From Pyrococcus kukulkanii (GTDB taxonomy: Archaea > Methanobacteriota_B > Thermococci > Thermococcales > Thermococcaceae): a stretch of 64,000 bases of DNA. The stretch spans positions 600,300 to 664,299 of the forward strand of contig NZ_JARRIB010000001.1 in assembly GCF_041647995.1 (NCBI RefSeq), in the 5' to 3' direction. The position numbers were made by a program, and so were the translations under genes. The first letter of the stretch is position 1, and the number at the start of each line of letters is the position of its first letter. The notes beneath the pieces are model-generated. The model ran no database searches and was not told the DNA's origin. It worked only from the letters and a program-made list of their open reading frames with translations. Below are positions 19,101 to 29,546 of the stretch, in pieces.

Positions 19101-20424
19101 GAGCTCGAAAAGGAGAACTCTTTCAATTCTCTTTTAGTCTTATTGGAACTGATGGCCAATGCAGTCAAGAGTGTTATCCCGTATCTCTTTCAATTCTCTT
19201 TTAGTCTTATTGGAACATACTCTCTGTTGGAGTGGTTGGGGGTGTGAAAAATCTTTCAATTCTCTTTTAGTCTTATTGGAACAGGAGAAGCAGCAGAAGG
19301 AGAGCAAGGCCCGTTCTACCTTTCAATTCTCTTTTAGTCTTATTGGAACTGGGCACCCCGTTGCTGAACGGGGTCGCGTAGGTCTCTTTCAATTCTCTTT
19401 TAGTCTTATTGGAACAAAGTTAGTTTTTGTTAAGGGGGGGTGTTGTAAATGACTTTCAATTCTCTTTTAGTCTTATTGGAACGAGCAACTTTCCTATGAG
19501 GATGCTTTTACTTATTTTAAGCTTTCAATTCTCTTTTAGTCTTATTGGAACTAGCCTCCCCCTGAACATTCCTCAAAGTAACCTTCCTCTTTCAATTCTC
19601 TTTTAGTCTTATTGGAACGCCGTAATGTCTATCTCCTCAGGAGGCCTGTTCTGGACTCTTTCAATTCTCTTTTAGTCTTATTGGAACATCTAATATCGTA
19701 AATCTCTTCTATAATTGTTCTTCTCTTTCAATTCTCTTTTAGTCTTATTGGAACACGCAGACGAAAAGAGATGGAAATATATTCAAGTAAGCTTTCAATT
19801 CTCTTTTAGTCTTATTGGAACGGTAGTAAAAACGGGGGGCTTTCCCTCATGATCCCCCACTTTCAATTCTCTTTTAGTCTTATTGGAACGCTCCTGGGCG
19901 ACAGGAGGCTCAAGGCGATAATTCTCCTTTCAATTCTCTTTTAGTCTTATTGGAACGGCGGTATATGGGCCCAAGAGGAGCACAAATTCCGAGCTTTCAA
20001 TTCTCTTTTAGTCTTATTGGAACATATCCTATTATCAGCGATTTGCTAGAAAAGTTCTACTTTCAATTCTCTTTTAGTCTTATTGGAACAGGAAGAGCAA
20101 CACCATTCTCATCAAGCTCGAACTCACTTTCAATTCTCTTTTAGTCTTATTGGAACGTTGAGAGACTGAAGTTCGCCCTCTCGAACAACATCGCTTTCAA
20201 TTCTCTTTTAGTCTTATTGGAACACTCAAGCGGAACACCCTTAACCCTCAAGATATCAAATCTTTCAATTCTCTTTTAGTCTTATTGGAACACGGTGTTG
20301 AAGGTTTATGATAAGGTGAATGGTTATGCTTTCAATTCTCTTTTAGTCTTATTGGAACACGCCGTAAAGGTGTACATCGTGAACCCATCCTCAGCTTTCA
20401 ATTCTCTTTTAGTCTTATTGGAAC
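16150..20424 (-). CRISPR. CRISPR array 1: 64 repeats of 30 bp, 63 spacers
   Basis: I counted 64 copies of a 30-base repeat written on the plus strand as CTTTCAATTCTC... ending ...CTTATTGGAAC. In the transcribed (minus) sense it begins GTTCCAATAAGAC and ends GAATTGAAAG, giving the 8-base AUUGAAAG 5' tag known for Pyrococcus crRNAs. Spacers are about 34-43 bases. All repeats look identical except the first at 16150-16179, which has A for G (TTTTAATC). That marks the left end as the old, distal end, so the leader is at the right. No cas gene adjoins it; the cas operons start 12 kb away. Confidence 0.98.
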
Positions 20425-20909
20425 AGGCGCGATTTTTCGTGCGATTCTCTCAATATCTCCTAAGAAAGCCCCAATATTATAAGCCTTTCGATGAAGGGTA
20501 TTTATCCTACTCAATAAGGCAAATCTAAGCTCGGGCTACAAACCTTGTAATTCAATGTATAGAGGAGATACAGCTCCAGAATATTCAACAGTTAAACTAC
20601 CTCATAAACTCCAAAAGGGTCTGAGACCTTCTCTTATCCGCTACTTCTCTCCCATGTTTTATCATGCCAAAAACTCAGAATACATCGTGCGTCAGTATAT
20701 AACCAAGATATCTACTGATTTAACAGGTAAATTTGAAGAAAATTCGTTACATAATATGACCAAAATTTGAACATTTAGTGATATTTTCACAACATATTAC
20801 TAAAACCCTCCAAAGACCAAAGAGCAGGGGATTAACAAATTTGAGGAAGGATCAGGGAATCTAAGAAAAACAGCTACTCCAGGAAGGGTTTCTAAAATTT
20901 TTAGAAGAA
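20425..20909 (-). promoter_or_regulatory. leader of CRISPR array 1
   Basis: 485 bases without a credible gene, A/T-rich, between the newest repeat and tRNA-Gly. On the minus strand GGATAAATACC (about 20498-20508) and GCTTATAATATT (about 20474-20485) are candidate box A elements 50-85 bases from the first repeat. A short frame at 20555-20770 has no start signal or family likeness. The part next to the repeat should carry the spacer-integration site. Confidence 0.75.
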
Positions 20910-20987
20910 TGGTGCGGTGGCCGGGATTTGAACCCGGGTCGCCGGCTCGGAAGGCCGGCGTCCTAGACCAGGCTAGACTACCACCGC
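20910..20987 (-). tRNA. tRNA-Gly (TCC)
   Basis: Minus strand: acceptor GCGGTGG pairs with CCACCGC, D arm GTCT/GGAC, anticodon stem CCGGC/GCCGG with loop CTTCCGA (anticodon TCC), T arm CCGGG-TTCAAAT-CCCGG. The CCA end is encoded (20910-20912). An A/T-rich run follows at about 20893-20906 (minus CTAAAAATTTT) as likely terminator. It is transcribed in tandem behind tRNA-Phe with 8 bases between. Confidence 0.96.
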
Positions 20988-20995
20988 ACAAACAC

Positions 20996-21072
20996 TGGTG
21001 GGGCGGGGGGGATTTGAACCCCCGACACCCGGATCTTCAGTCCGGTGCTCTCCCAGGCTGAGCTACCGCCCC
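20996..21072 (-). tRNA. tRNA-Phe (GAA)
   Basis: Minus strand: acceptor GGGGCGG/CCGCCCC, anticodon stem CCGGA/TCCGG with loop CTGAAGA (anticodon GAA), T arm with GGTTCAAATCC, encoded CCA. It is first in a two-tRNA unit with tRNA-Gly. Confidence 0.96.
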
Positions 21073-21091
21073 ACCCTCGAAAGTTATGGTG

Positions 21092-21112
21092 AAGTATGGT
21101 TTTTATAAACCT
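21092..21112. promoter_or_regulatory. palindromic TATA element between tRNA-Phe and the biotin ligase gene
   Basis: GGTTTTTATAAACC (about 21095-21108) reads nearly the same on both strands. It lies about 25 bases from the tRNA-Phe start and about 22 bases from the ATG at 21130, so one box A may serve both directions, with a near-leaderless mRNA for the ligase. Confidence 0.55.
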
Positions 21113-21129
21113 TGCGGTTAGGTTAAGAT

Positions 21130-21837
21130 ATGCTTGGCCTGAAAACCTCTATAATTGGCAAAAAGGTAATCTACTACCAGGAAATTTCTTCTACCAATGA
21201 TGTTGCAAAATCCCTCGATGTTGAAGAAGGAACAGTTGTAGTCGCCGACAGGCAGACAAGAGGAAGGGGAAGACTCAACAGAAAATGGATTTCTCCAGAA
21301 GGGGGCTTATGGCTTTCAGTAGTTTTAAAGCCGAAGGTTGCGCCCCAGGACATTCCAAAGATAGTTTTCCTGGGGGCCATAGGGGTAGTTAGAACACTTG
21401 AAGAATTATCAATCCCCGGAAGGATTAAGTGGCCAAATGACGTTCTAGTAAACTTCAGGAAAATATCAGGAATTCTAACCGAGAAGGTTGGGGAGAAAGT
21501 CATTCTAGGCATCGGAATAAATGTGAACAACGACGCCCCGGAAAACGGAATAGCCGTGAAGGATGTTCTGGATAAGGAAGTTAGTCTAATTTACGTCTTC
21601 AAAACCCTATTAGAGAATCTCGACGAGCTGTACGAGATTTACTTGAAGTCCCCAGGAAATATAGTGGAACTTGCAAGGGAGCTCATGATACTTAACGTTC
21701 CAGTTAAAGTTCTTGGAAATGGAGAGGTCGTTGGAATTGCTGAGGATATAGATGAGGACGGAAGACTCGTCTTAAGGCTTGGGAACGGAGAAATAAGGAA
21801 GATTATCTACGGTGACGTGTCCTTAAGGTTCCTCTAG
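21130..21837 (+). CDS. biotin--protein ligase (without DNA-binding domain)
   Basis: 235 residues, the size of the well-studied P. horikoshii enzyme, with which I recognise strong likeness. It contains STNDVAKS, the biotinyl-AMP loop [27 protein letters not shown] with the catalytic-region lysine, and LGIGINVNN. It joins biotin to a lysine of the biotin carboxyl carrier protein via biotinyl-5'-AMP. It lacks the N-terminal helix-turn-helix seen in the second ligase of this window (31093). It overlaps the convergent 2-phosphoglycerate kinase gene by 15 bases. Confidence 0.93.
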   Translation: MLGLKTSIIGKKVIYYQEISSTNDVAKSLDVEEGTVVVADRQTRGRGRLNRKWISPEGGLWLSVVLKPKVAPQDIPKIVFLGAIGVVRTLEELSIPGRIKWPNDVLVNFRKISGILTEKVGEKVILGIGINVNNDAPENGIAVKDVLDKEVSLIYVFKTLLENLDELYEIYLKSPGNIVELARELMILNVPVKVLGNGEVVGIAEDIDEDGRLVLRLGNGEIRKIIYGDVSLRFL

Positions 21838-22728
21838 CATGTCAAGCCCCTTCCTTTTCATTACCTCTACTGTTTTCTCCATTATGTCCTGCATTATCCT
21901 CCCAACGGTTTCCTCAAGTTCTATGTTTTCTATGATCGGTATCCCAAAGCTCTTCGCCCTCTCTATGAGGTAGCTTTGAATCTCCAAAATTTCTTCAATG
22001 TGGGCTATGTAGTACTCCGCGGGCCTCTTGCTGTACCTAGTCCTTTCGTAGAACCTCGCCTCAAGCTCTTCCCTGCTCCTTGCAACTATCATGTACATGA
22101 AAGTCATCTCGTGATCTATGTCAACGAACCCAGGAACGACGTGAATGCCTTCAATTATTGCGTTTAGCCCTTCTCTCCTAGCCCTTTGAATAACGGCGTT
22201 TATTCCAACAGAAACTGCACTCACCTGGCTTTCAAATCCTGCTATGACTGGGGATCCCTCTATCGTTCCCCTAAGCTCTTTCCAAGCCAAGAATGTCGAT
22301 GTGTGAATCGTGGGTAGTAGTTCGGGGGTAATTATCTTCCTTAGGACTTCCCTTATAGTATCAGTTCCTATGACACTCCTTATTCCCAACCTAAAAGCGA
22401 GTTCAGTAGCTATGGTAGACTTTCCAACTCCAGTAGGTCCACCCAGGAGGATTATTAGAGGTATCTTCATCTTTCGGAATCTCCTCCAGAAGAGATACCT
22501 CCTCGCCTCTTCCGTGAAACCCTTCTCAACGAGCTTTTGATATGTCAACCTCCTTATCTCATCCTTGGTAACTAGGGTTTTTCCCTTTCTCCTCAGCTCT
22601 TCTTGAACCTCTATCGCTATGGTGTACGCTAGGTCCACGTCTATTCCAACGGAGGTTATTGACCTTGTGAGTATTCCCCTTGAGAAGGGGAGCGAGACTC
22701 TGCCTCCCTTCTCAACCACCCTTATCAT
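21823..22728 (-). CDS. 2-phosphoglycerate kinase
   Basis: 301 residues. The N-terminal part (residues about 1-85) resembles an ATP-cone, with [18 protein letters not shown]. It is followed by a P-loop kinase domain, [18 protein letters not shown], then [11 protein letters not shown] and [13 protein letters not shown]. It phosphorylates 2-phosphoglycerate to 2,3-diphosphoglycerate, the first step toward cyclic 2,3-diphosphoglycerate, a thermostabilising solute of Methanothermus and related archaea. It overlaps the cyclising synthase by 17 bases, so the two-step pathway is one operon. Confidence 0.93.
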   Translation of the reverse strand: MIRVVEKGGRVSLPFSRGILTRSITSVGIDVDLAYTIAIEVQEELRRKGKTLVTKDEIRRLTYQKLVEKGFTEEARRYLFWRRFRKMKIPLIILLGGPTGVGKSTIATELAFRLGIRSVIGTDTIREVLRKIITPELLPTIHTSTFLAWKELRGTIEGSPVIAGFESQVSAVSVGINAVIQRARREGLNAIIEGIHVVPGFVDIDHEMTFMYMIVARSREELEARFYERTRYSKRPAEYYIAHIEEILEIQSYLIERAKSFGIPIIENIELEETVGRIMQDIMEKTVEVMKRKGLDMLEEP

Positions 22729-24004
22729 TTATAACCCTCCTCGCGAGCTCCTTAACGGCTTTGCCTAAGTCTTTGTCGTCGATGTTCCTTGGCTCGTTGT
22801 CGAGGAAGACGACCCTCTTACCCCTGCTTAAAGCGTCCTTGACCACCACATCAACCGCCCCGGCCTTGAGTTCCACTATAGTGGTGTCGTACTGGAATTT
22901 TGAAAGCTCTTCTCTCAGCTTTTTCCTGTTAGCCAAGCTACCCGAATAGCCAACGATGTCAACGCCTTCCTTCCTAAGTTCCTCAGCAACTTTCCTCGCT
23001 GACTCGGGAGATGTTGTGACGACTATCGCTTTGCCCTCAACATCACCAATAAGCCTCGGGGCGAACCTTGTGATGTGGACGTCAGCCGAAGGATTTATCC
23101 CCTCTATAGTTTTAAGGAGCTTCTTAAGCTCATTCTCCTCAACTGAGTCAGCCATCGTGATTACAATTATATCAGCCAAAGATATCCTGAAGGGTCCAAA
23201 ATAATCCCTAACTTTAGATACTCCCTGCTTAGCGCTCACGACCGTTATAAAGCCCTCAGAGAGAACGTTGGCGAACGTGGCCCCTGAGCCCTCGAATATT
23301 ATTAAGTCGGGATTTAGGGATTTCGCAACTTCTATCCCCCCTTCTATAACGTCAAAGAAGGAGAAGCCAGCCAGCCCTCCTCCGCACCTTCTACAGCCAA
23401 CTGTGGCAACTCCTGCCATTAAGGCATCTTCAAAGTGGTCAGATGCCGCATGTCTGCCTTCTTCAGCAACTTTTAGGAGGAACTCAGGGGTTATCTCCAT
23501 GAGGTCACCCCTTATAATCTCGGGCTTTTCAGGCCCTCCTCTGCCCATCGTGACTATCACGACCCTGTACAGATGCTTCAATGTCCTGCCTACAAAGGCC
23601 CCAACGGAAGTTTTCCCCACCCTCTTTCCTGTCCCTATGATGTTTATTGAGGGGATATCAATCTTAAGCCACTCTTTTGGTTTGAATTGGAAGTCCGCGC
23701 CTATGTAGCTTACGCCTCTCCTTAAGAGGAATGAAGCTATTCTAAATCTGAGTTCTGGAGTTAGAACGGGATCATCACTTAAGTCTATAACTTCTTCAAC
23801 GTGATTTTCTGATAAAGCCCTCTCCAATGCCTTAAATATATCCGAGTCATGGTAGAGCTTCACGCCGAGAACTCTTTCAACGTCCTCTATCCCCCCTATC
23901 TTCTCAATTCCCCCAACGAAGACCGCACAGCAGGGGCTTATTTTATCAAGGGCCCACCTGTTAACATCTGGATAGTGCTCTCCATCTATAAGGGCTAGCC
24001 TCAT
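22712..24004 (-). CDS. cyclic 2,3-diphosphoglycerate synthase
   Basis: 430 residues; [19 protein letters not shown] at the start and the P-loop [19 protein letters not shown] in the middle are characteristic. It closes 2,3-diphosphoglycerate into the cyclic diphosphate using ATP. Cys-rich [13 protein letters not shown] (about 203-215) is seen in the family. First gene of the operon with 2-phosphoglycerate kinase. A box-A-like ACTTAAATGG lies only 10 bases upstream of the ATG, too near to be the functional element; TTTTAATCC about 30 bases upstream is a better candidate. Confidence 0.93.
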   Translation of the reverse strand: MRLALIDGEHYPDVNRWALDKISPCCAVFVGGIEKIGGIEDVERVLGVKLYHDSDIFKALERALSENHVEEVIDLSDDPVLTPELRFRIASFLLRRGVSYIGADFQFKPKEWLKIDIPSINIIGTGKRVGKTSVGAFVGRTLKHLYRVVIVTMGRGGPEKPEIIRGDLMEITPEFLLKVAEEGRHAASDHFEDALMAGVATVGCRRCGGGLAGFSFFDVIEGGIEVAKSLNPDLIIFEGSGATFANVLSEGFITVVSAKQGVSKVRDYFGPFRISLADIIVITMADSVEENELKKLLKTIEGINPSADVHITRFAPRLIGDVEGKAIVVTTSPESARKVAEELRKEGVDIVGYSGSLANRKKLREELSKFQYDTTIVELKAGAVDVVVKDALSRGKRVVFLDNEPRNIDDKDLGKAVKELARRVINDKGG

Positions 24005-24135
24005 GAGAATCCCCCATTTAAGTATTCCACGAGGATTAAAACGTTTCCTTCGAAAATTTTTAGTTAAACAAAACTATTTAATAATTTGGAAAAATTAACG
24101 AAATGTTTAAGTTAAAAGATCTACCACTCCACTAG

Positions 24136-25179
<1,044 letters not shown>

Positions 25180-25208
25180 GGCTTCTATCTTACCTTTTTT
25201 GCGAAATT

Positions 25209-25261
25209 TGGTAAAGTTGAGTTGACCAAAATCTTTAAATTTTGATAAGTTAAGTTTACCA
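25209..25261. promoter_or_regulatory. inverted repeat flanking the promoter of the AAA/DUF4143 ATPase
   Basis: TGGTAAAGTTGAGTTGACC (25209-25227) is matched in inverted order at 25243-25261 (complement TGGTAAACTTAACTTATCA), with about 13 of 19 positions agreeing. CTTTAAATTTT, the likely box A, sits between, and the ATG at 25263 follows with almost no leader. This looks like an operator for a dimeric regulator. Confidence 0.5.
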
Positions 25262-25262
25262 T

Positions 25263-26570
25263 ATGACCATAATTGAGGCGCTGGAGGAAGTCATCAGTGA
25301 GTTCCACGAGTTCGGAATTCCGGAAGTTAAGGAAAGGGAGTTAAGCCTTCCCTTAGATGTTGACGTTGCAGTCTCAGTTTATGGCCTCAGGAGAACTGGA
25401 AAAACGTACCTCCTATACCTTGCAATGAAAAGGCTTATCGATGAGGGCCTGCCAATCGAGCGAATTTTCTACGTGAACTTCGAGGACGAGAGGCTTGCTG
25501 GACTCTCCGCCAAAGATCTCTCGACGATAGTCCAGCTCTATTACAAGCACAACCCCGATGCCGATATGATGTACCTCTTCCTCGACGAGGTTCAGACCGT
25601 TGAGGGGTGGGAGAGGTTCGTGAGGCGCCTGCTTGAGAGGAAGAGGGCAAGGATCTTTATAACGGGTTCGTCCTCAGAGCTACTCTCCCGTGAAATAGCG
25701 ACTTCCCTTCGGGGGAGGACTCTGAGCTTTCAACTGTTTCCACTGTCTTTCCGGGAGTTCTTAACCTTCAAAGGCTTCGAGATAGAAAAGCCTCTGACCG
25801 AGAGGAGAAGGGGAATTCTGCTACGTCTCCTCGAGGAGTACGTTGAATACGGTGGTTTCCCAGGGATCGTTGATTATTCACCTCCGCTGAAGATCAGAAC
25901 ACTGCAGGAGTACCTCGACCTGATAGTTTACAGGGATCTCGTTGAGCGCTATGGGATAGAAAAGGTTTCAGCTCTCAAAGCCCTAATAAGAGTTCTGACC
26001 AGAAACTTCGCGAGAAAGGTCTCAGTTCGGAAGCTCCACTCCCTCGTTTCTTCAACTGGTATTAAGGTTAGTAGGCCGACGCTTGCCGAGTACCTCACCT
26101 ACCTTGAGGACATCGGTTTTGTACTCCCTGTTAGAAGGTATCATCCAAGCGAGATCGAATCATTGAGAAGCCAGCCGAAGCTCTACATAGCGGACGTTGG
26201 CTTTGCAACGGCCCTCGGAGTTAGGGACGTCGGTTATAGAATAGAGAACATCATCGCCATAGAGCTCCTGCGGAGGAAGCACTACTTCGAGCCAAGGCTG
26301 GAAATATACTACTGGGGAGATGAGAGAGGAGAGGTTGACTTTGTAGTTTCACTAGGTGGAAGGGTGAAAGAGCTAATACAGGTCAGTTATGCGGTTGACG
26401 AACCCCAAACCCGAGAGAGGGAAATTAGGGCGCTGTTGAGGGCATCAAGAGTTTTAAACTGCCCTAATCTAACCATCATAACCTGGGAGGAGGAAGGAGT
26501 TAAGGAAATCAACGGAAAAAGAGTTTACTTTGTCCCTCTCTGGCGCTGGCTATTTAAGATCCCAAGATAA
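25263..26570 (+). CDS. archaeal AAA ATPase with DUF4143 C-terminus
   Basis: 435 residues: Walker A YGLRRTGKTYLLYLA (about 40-54), Walker B YLFLDEVQ (about 102-109), sensor FITGSSSELLSREIA, LRGRT and FPLSFREFL, then a C-terminal nuclease-like DUF4143 domain with WGDERGEVDFVV and IQVSYAV. The last two resemble the D...(D/E)XK-type core of that domain. These ATPases are abundant, variable accessory proteins of hyperthermophiles with unknown function. The gene interrupts the tungstate transporter operon and has its own promoter, so it is probably an insertion. Confidence 0.85.
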   Translation: MTIIEALEEVISEFHEFGIPEVKERELSLPLDVDVAVSVYGLRRTGKTYLLYLAMKRLIDEGLPIERIFYVNFEDERLAGLSAKDLSTIVQLYYKHNPDADMMYLFLDEVQTVEGWERFVRRLLERKRARIFITGSSSELLSREIATSLRGRTLSFQLFPLSFREFLTFKGFEIEKPLTERRRGILLRLLEEYVEYGGFPGIVDYSPPLKIRTLQEYLDLIVYRDLVERYGIEKVSALKALIRVLTRNFARKVSVRKLHSLVSSTGIKVSRPTLAEYLTYLEDIGFVLPVRRYHPSEIESLRSQPKLYIADVGFATALGVRDVGYRIENIIAIELLRRKHYFEPRLEIYYWGDERGEVDFVVSLGGRVKELIQVSYAVDEPQTREREIRALLRASRVLNCPNLTIITWEEEGVKEINGKRVYFVPLWRWLFKIPR

Positions 26571-26579
26571 TTAGGGAAC

Positions 26580-26936
26580 ATGGAGTCCTCGAAGTTCAGG
26601 AAGATAGTGTTCACGGTGTTCTTCCTTTTAATCCCAGTATCAGCCATCTTTCACGTGCCAGTTGATGGATTATCTCGGGCAATGCACATCGCGGGGCTCT
26701 TATAGGTCCGTTAGGCATCCATTTATTCGGCATTCATATTCATGGGCTTCGGGATAGCCCTCTTCTTTTCCAATATCCCAGGGCTTTTCTGCTATATGTT
26801 AATGCTCCCGCTGTGGAACAGGCTGACCGAGCTAGAGGAGATGGAACTTTTAGAGTACTGGGGAGAGAAATACGAGGAGTTCATGAAGACGAGGGAGAGG
26901 TTCCTCCCGAAGTTAAACATTATCACTAAACAATAA
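26580..26936 (+). pseudogene. broken isoprenylcysteine methyltransferase-like membrane protein
   Basis: The first piece starts at ATG 26580 (MESSKFRKIVFTVFFLLIPVS ...) and stops at 26703-26705. The second continues in another frame from about 26716 (SIYSAFIFMGFGIALFF, in frame with ATG 26742) to 26936. It ends with LLEYWGEKYEEFMKTRERFLPKL, the typical C-terminus of ICMT/phospholipid methyltransferase-like proteins. The SAM-binding middle region is mostly missing, so there is both a frameshift and a deletion. Together with the ATPase gene it fills the gap between wtpA and wtpB. Confidence 0.7.
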
Positions 26937-26968
26937 CGTTTTTTAAATCGGCCAAGATTTCAAGAGAG

Positions 26969-27715
26969 ATGAGGAGGGACTACACCATTTACTTCTTCGC
27001 GGCAATCGGGAGCTTCCTAATAGTCTTCATAGCCCTCCCGCTAATTGTGATATTTGCAGAGCAAGCTTATGACTACAAGATGCTTATAAAGACCCTCTAC
27101 GATCCCCTCGTCTTAGATGCCCTAAAGAATTCGGTTCTAACTGCTACAGCTACAGCGATCTTGTCCGTCCTGTTTGGCGTCCCCCTAGGTTACGTGCTGG
27201 CGAGGAAGGATTTCAGGGGCAAAAGCCTAGTGCAGGCCATAGTTGACGTCCCCATCGTGATTCCCCACTCGGTCGTTGGTATAATGCTCCTCACGACTTT
27301 CTCCACCGCAATTCTGGACAGCTATAAGGGAATAGTTGCTGCTATGCTGTTTGTTTCCGCTCCCTTCGCGATAAATGCCGCGAGGGATGGATTCTTGGCT
27401 GTGGACGAGAAGCTCGAGCAGGTAGCGAGAACTTTGGGTGCCTCTCAGCTCAGGGCCTTCTTTTCGGTGACGCTCCCAATAGCGTTTCCCTCGATAGCCA
27501 GTGGAGCGATAATGGCGTGGGCTAGGGCTATAAGCGAGGTCGGTGCAATTTTGATAGTTGCTTACTATCCAAAGACGGCCCAGATTTTGGTGATGGAGTA
27601 CTTCAACAACTATGGCCTAAGGGCTTCAAGGCCGATCTCGGTGATACTGATCGCGATGAGCCTTACGATATTCGTTATCCTGAGGTGGCTGGTTGGGAGA
27701 AAAATTAAATTATAA
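26969..27715 (+). CDS. wtpB: tungstate/molybdate ABC transporter permease WtpB
   Basis: 248 residues with about six membrane helices and the permease EAA loop [22 protein letters not shown], which contacts the ATPase subunit. [15 protein letters not shown] is the usual ModB/WtpB segment. It works with WtpA and WtpC to import tungstate. A candidate TATA (CGTTTTTTAAATCGG, about 26938-26952) just upstream means it can be expressed without wtpA, as would be needed after the insertion that separates them. Confidence 0.93.
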   Translation: MRRDYTIYFFAAIGSFLIVFIALPLIVIFAEQAYDYKMLIKTLYDPLVLDALKNSVLTATATAILSVLFGVPLGYVLARKDFRGKSLVQAIVDVPIVIPHSVVGIMLLTTFSTAILDSYKGIVAAMLFVSAPFAINAARDGFLAVDEKLEQVARTLGASQLRAFFSVTLPIAFPSIASGAIMAWARAISEVGAILIVAYYPKTAQILVMEYFNNYGLRASRPISVILIAMSLTIFVILRWLVGRKIKL

Positions 27716-27748
27716 AAAGGAGTTCTTCCCTATGAGGTAGAGATAGGC

Positions 27749-28825
27749 ATGATAACATCTCTCCACATTAAGAATTTTAGGGGCATCTCAGAATTACGTC
27801 TCACCGATTTAGGCCAGGTTAACGTTATCGTAGGAAGAAATAATGTTGGAAAATCATCTATTCTTGAAGCAATTTCAATTGCCTTAGGAGCCGTAAATCA
27901 GGATACAGCGGTACTGAAGGAAATTCTAAATCGGGTGTTAAAGTGGAGGGGATGGTTAAAACGTGCATCGGTGTACTCTTTGTTTAATACCCCTTCGACC
28001 CCAATAGAGTTAACATTCGTTACCAACAATACTCCCTTTTCCGCGAGATTTATGTACCCCAGCTATCTCCCGCAGGCCATTGAAAAAGAATTTGGTATCA
28101 AATTTGACAGCGAAACCCTCAAGAACATGCTTTCAGAATCTGTTGAGATTGTACCGGTTCAGATTAAAGCAGGTTCATTTAGCCGTGGAGCTTTGATTTT
28201 AATTTCAGAGAATGGGGCAATAACAATAACAACATCTAATGATGAATTGTACCCAATCGAATTTCCTGTTGAGTTTGTAACACCTTACGATATGAACACG
28301 CCTGGGTTCATTGAAGAAGTTTTTTCAAAGGCGTTTAAGGTCAAGTCCTATTATAAGGCACTTGAAATTATCCAAGAGGCATATCCAGAAGTCGAGGGGC
28401 TTAGCCCTGTTCCCGAAGATGGAAGCGTTCTAATGTATGTAGACATAAAACATGTCCCCAAAAGCATCCCCTACTATAGTATGGGGGATGGATTCAAGTT
28501 CCTCTCTATGATAGCATTTCTCGTCTCTTCAACAAAAAATGGATACCTCTTGATAGATTCTGCCGAAGCATTCCACCATCCAAGATCACTCGAAGTAATG
28601 GTGAGGGCTTTAATAAAGGGAGCAAAAGAAAATAACGTTCAAGTTTTTTTAACAACCCATAGCCTTGAGTTTATTGATACGATTCTAGAATATGGAATAG
28701 AAGAGGGTGTCAATGGGAGGATCATTTATATAAAGCAGGAAAAGGGGGAACTCGTGCACAGTATAGAGACATTTGAAAACGCCAAAGAGCTCAGAGAGAT
28801 TCTCGGAATTGATTTAAGGGGATGA
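27749..28825 (+). CDS. OLD-like AAA ATPase of a two-gene defence-like module
   Basis: 358 residues. ITSLHIKNFRGISEL and Walker A VGRNNVGKSSILEA (28-41) are standard for the SMC/OLD/RecF-type AAA_15/21 ATPases. YYSMGDGFKFLSMIAFL is the signature region, LLIDSAEAFHHP the Walker B with an acidic residue shifted, and FLTTHSLEFIDT the H-loop. The C-terminus lacks the TOPRIM nuclease of OLD, which is instead encoded by the next gene 3 bases later. ATPase plus TOPRIM pairs are known in anti-phage systems such as Gabija, PARIS and class 2 OLD. Function here is inferred. Confidence 0.8.
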   Translation: MITSLHIKNFRGISELRLTDLGQVNVIVGRNNVGKSSILEAISIALGAVNQDTAVLKEILNRVLKWRGWLKRASVYSLFNTPSTPIELTFVTNNTPFSARFMYPSYLPQAIEKEFGIKFDSETLKNMLSESVEIVPVQIKAGSFSRGALILISENGAITITTSNDELYPIEFPVEFVTPYDMNTPGFIEEVFSKAFKVKSYYKALEIIQEAYPEVEGLSPVPEDGSVLMYVDIKHVPKSIPYYSMGDGFKFLSMIAFLVSSTKNGYLLIDSAEAFHHPRSLEVMVRALIKGAKENNVQVFLTTHSLEFIDTILEYGIEEGVNGRIIYIKQEKGELVHSIETFENAKELREILGIDLRG

Positions 28826-28828
28826 ATT

Positions 28829-29542
28829 ATGGAGGTTAATGTATTATTGGTGGAGGGCCAGACAGACAGGACCGTCTTTGAAACTCTGATAGAAAAGATC
28901 TACGGCTTCAGGAAAGAGAAAGTCGAGATTGAGGGGCTCGGAAAAACGGGGCTTAATTTAACATATGTAACATTCAAGAAAGATAATACTGTTATAGTCC
29001 TGGTAAACGCTCAAGACAAATACAGAATGAAGGACGTCCTTAGAAATGTGCTCTCATGGGCCAATTTCCACAAAGTAAAACTCCATAGAATTGGCTTGTT
29101 GAGGGATATGGACACAAATCTTGATATAATAGGGTGGGCCAAGAGTTCTCTTAGACAATTTCACCCAATTGTGAAAGGAACTTCTCTATGGATTAATGAC
29201 ACCGAAATTATACCTTTCGGCCTTGGTAATGTTGAGAGTGAGAACCCAGTTATCGAGAAAAAGAGAGAGCTTGAACTACTGCTCACACTACTTGCAGAAA
29301 AAGAGAGCACGCTATCAAGGTTCCAGCGTTCTTTAAATCAGCTTAAAGAAGACACTGGGAGAAGACTCAAGCCTAAAGATATTATGCATGTTCTCGCGAT
29401 TGCAAAGGAATACGATGGAGACTCAATGTCAGGACTCTACAGAAGACTCATTGAAGACATACTCAGAAGAAATCCTAAGGTCATTGAAGAGTTTCTTAAA
29501 GAAACTGGACTAAGAGAGTTTTTAGATAAAATAACCGGGTGA
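28829..29542 (+). CDS. TOPRIM-like nuclease partner (DUF3226-like)
   Basis: 237 residues. [19 protein letters not shown] (E9) and [14 protein letters not shown] (D93, D95) reproduce the Glu and Asp-x-Asp metal sites of a TOPRIM fold. The rest is helical, including [21 protein letters not shown] and a conserved-looking [21 protein letters not shown]3226 is my best family match, from memory. Immediately downstream of the OLD-like ATPase and with only 4 bases before wtpC, so it is co-transcribed with the transporter gene. Probable nuclease effector controlled by the ATPase. Confidence 0.68.
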   Translation: MEVNVLLVEGQTDRTVFETLIEKIYGFRKEKVEIEGLGKTGLNLTYVTFKKDNTVIVLVNAQDKYRMKDVLRNVLSWANFHKVKLHRIGLLRDMDTNLDIIGWAKSSLRQFHPIVKGTSLWINDTEIIPFGLGNVESENPVIEKKRELELLLTLLAEKESTLSRFQRSLNQLKEDTGRRLKPKDIMHVLAIAKEYDGDSMSGLYRRLIEDILRRNPKVIEEFLKETGLREFLDKITG

Positions 29543-29546
29543 TCCA

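Noticed and set aside
16820..20528. Many open frames through CRISPR array 1 with repeated peptides such as SNKTKRELK and FNSLLVLLE
   Set aside because: They are the 30-base repeat read in three frames with variable spacers; not genes.
20555..20770. 71-codon frame in the CRISPR leader
   Set aside because: No RBS, odd composition, no recognisable family; leader DNA.
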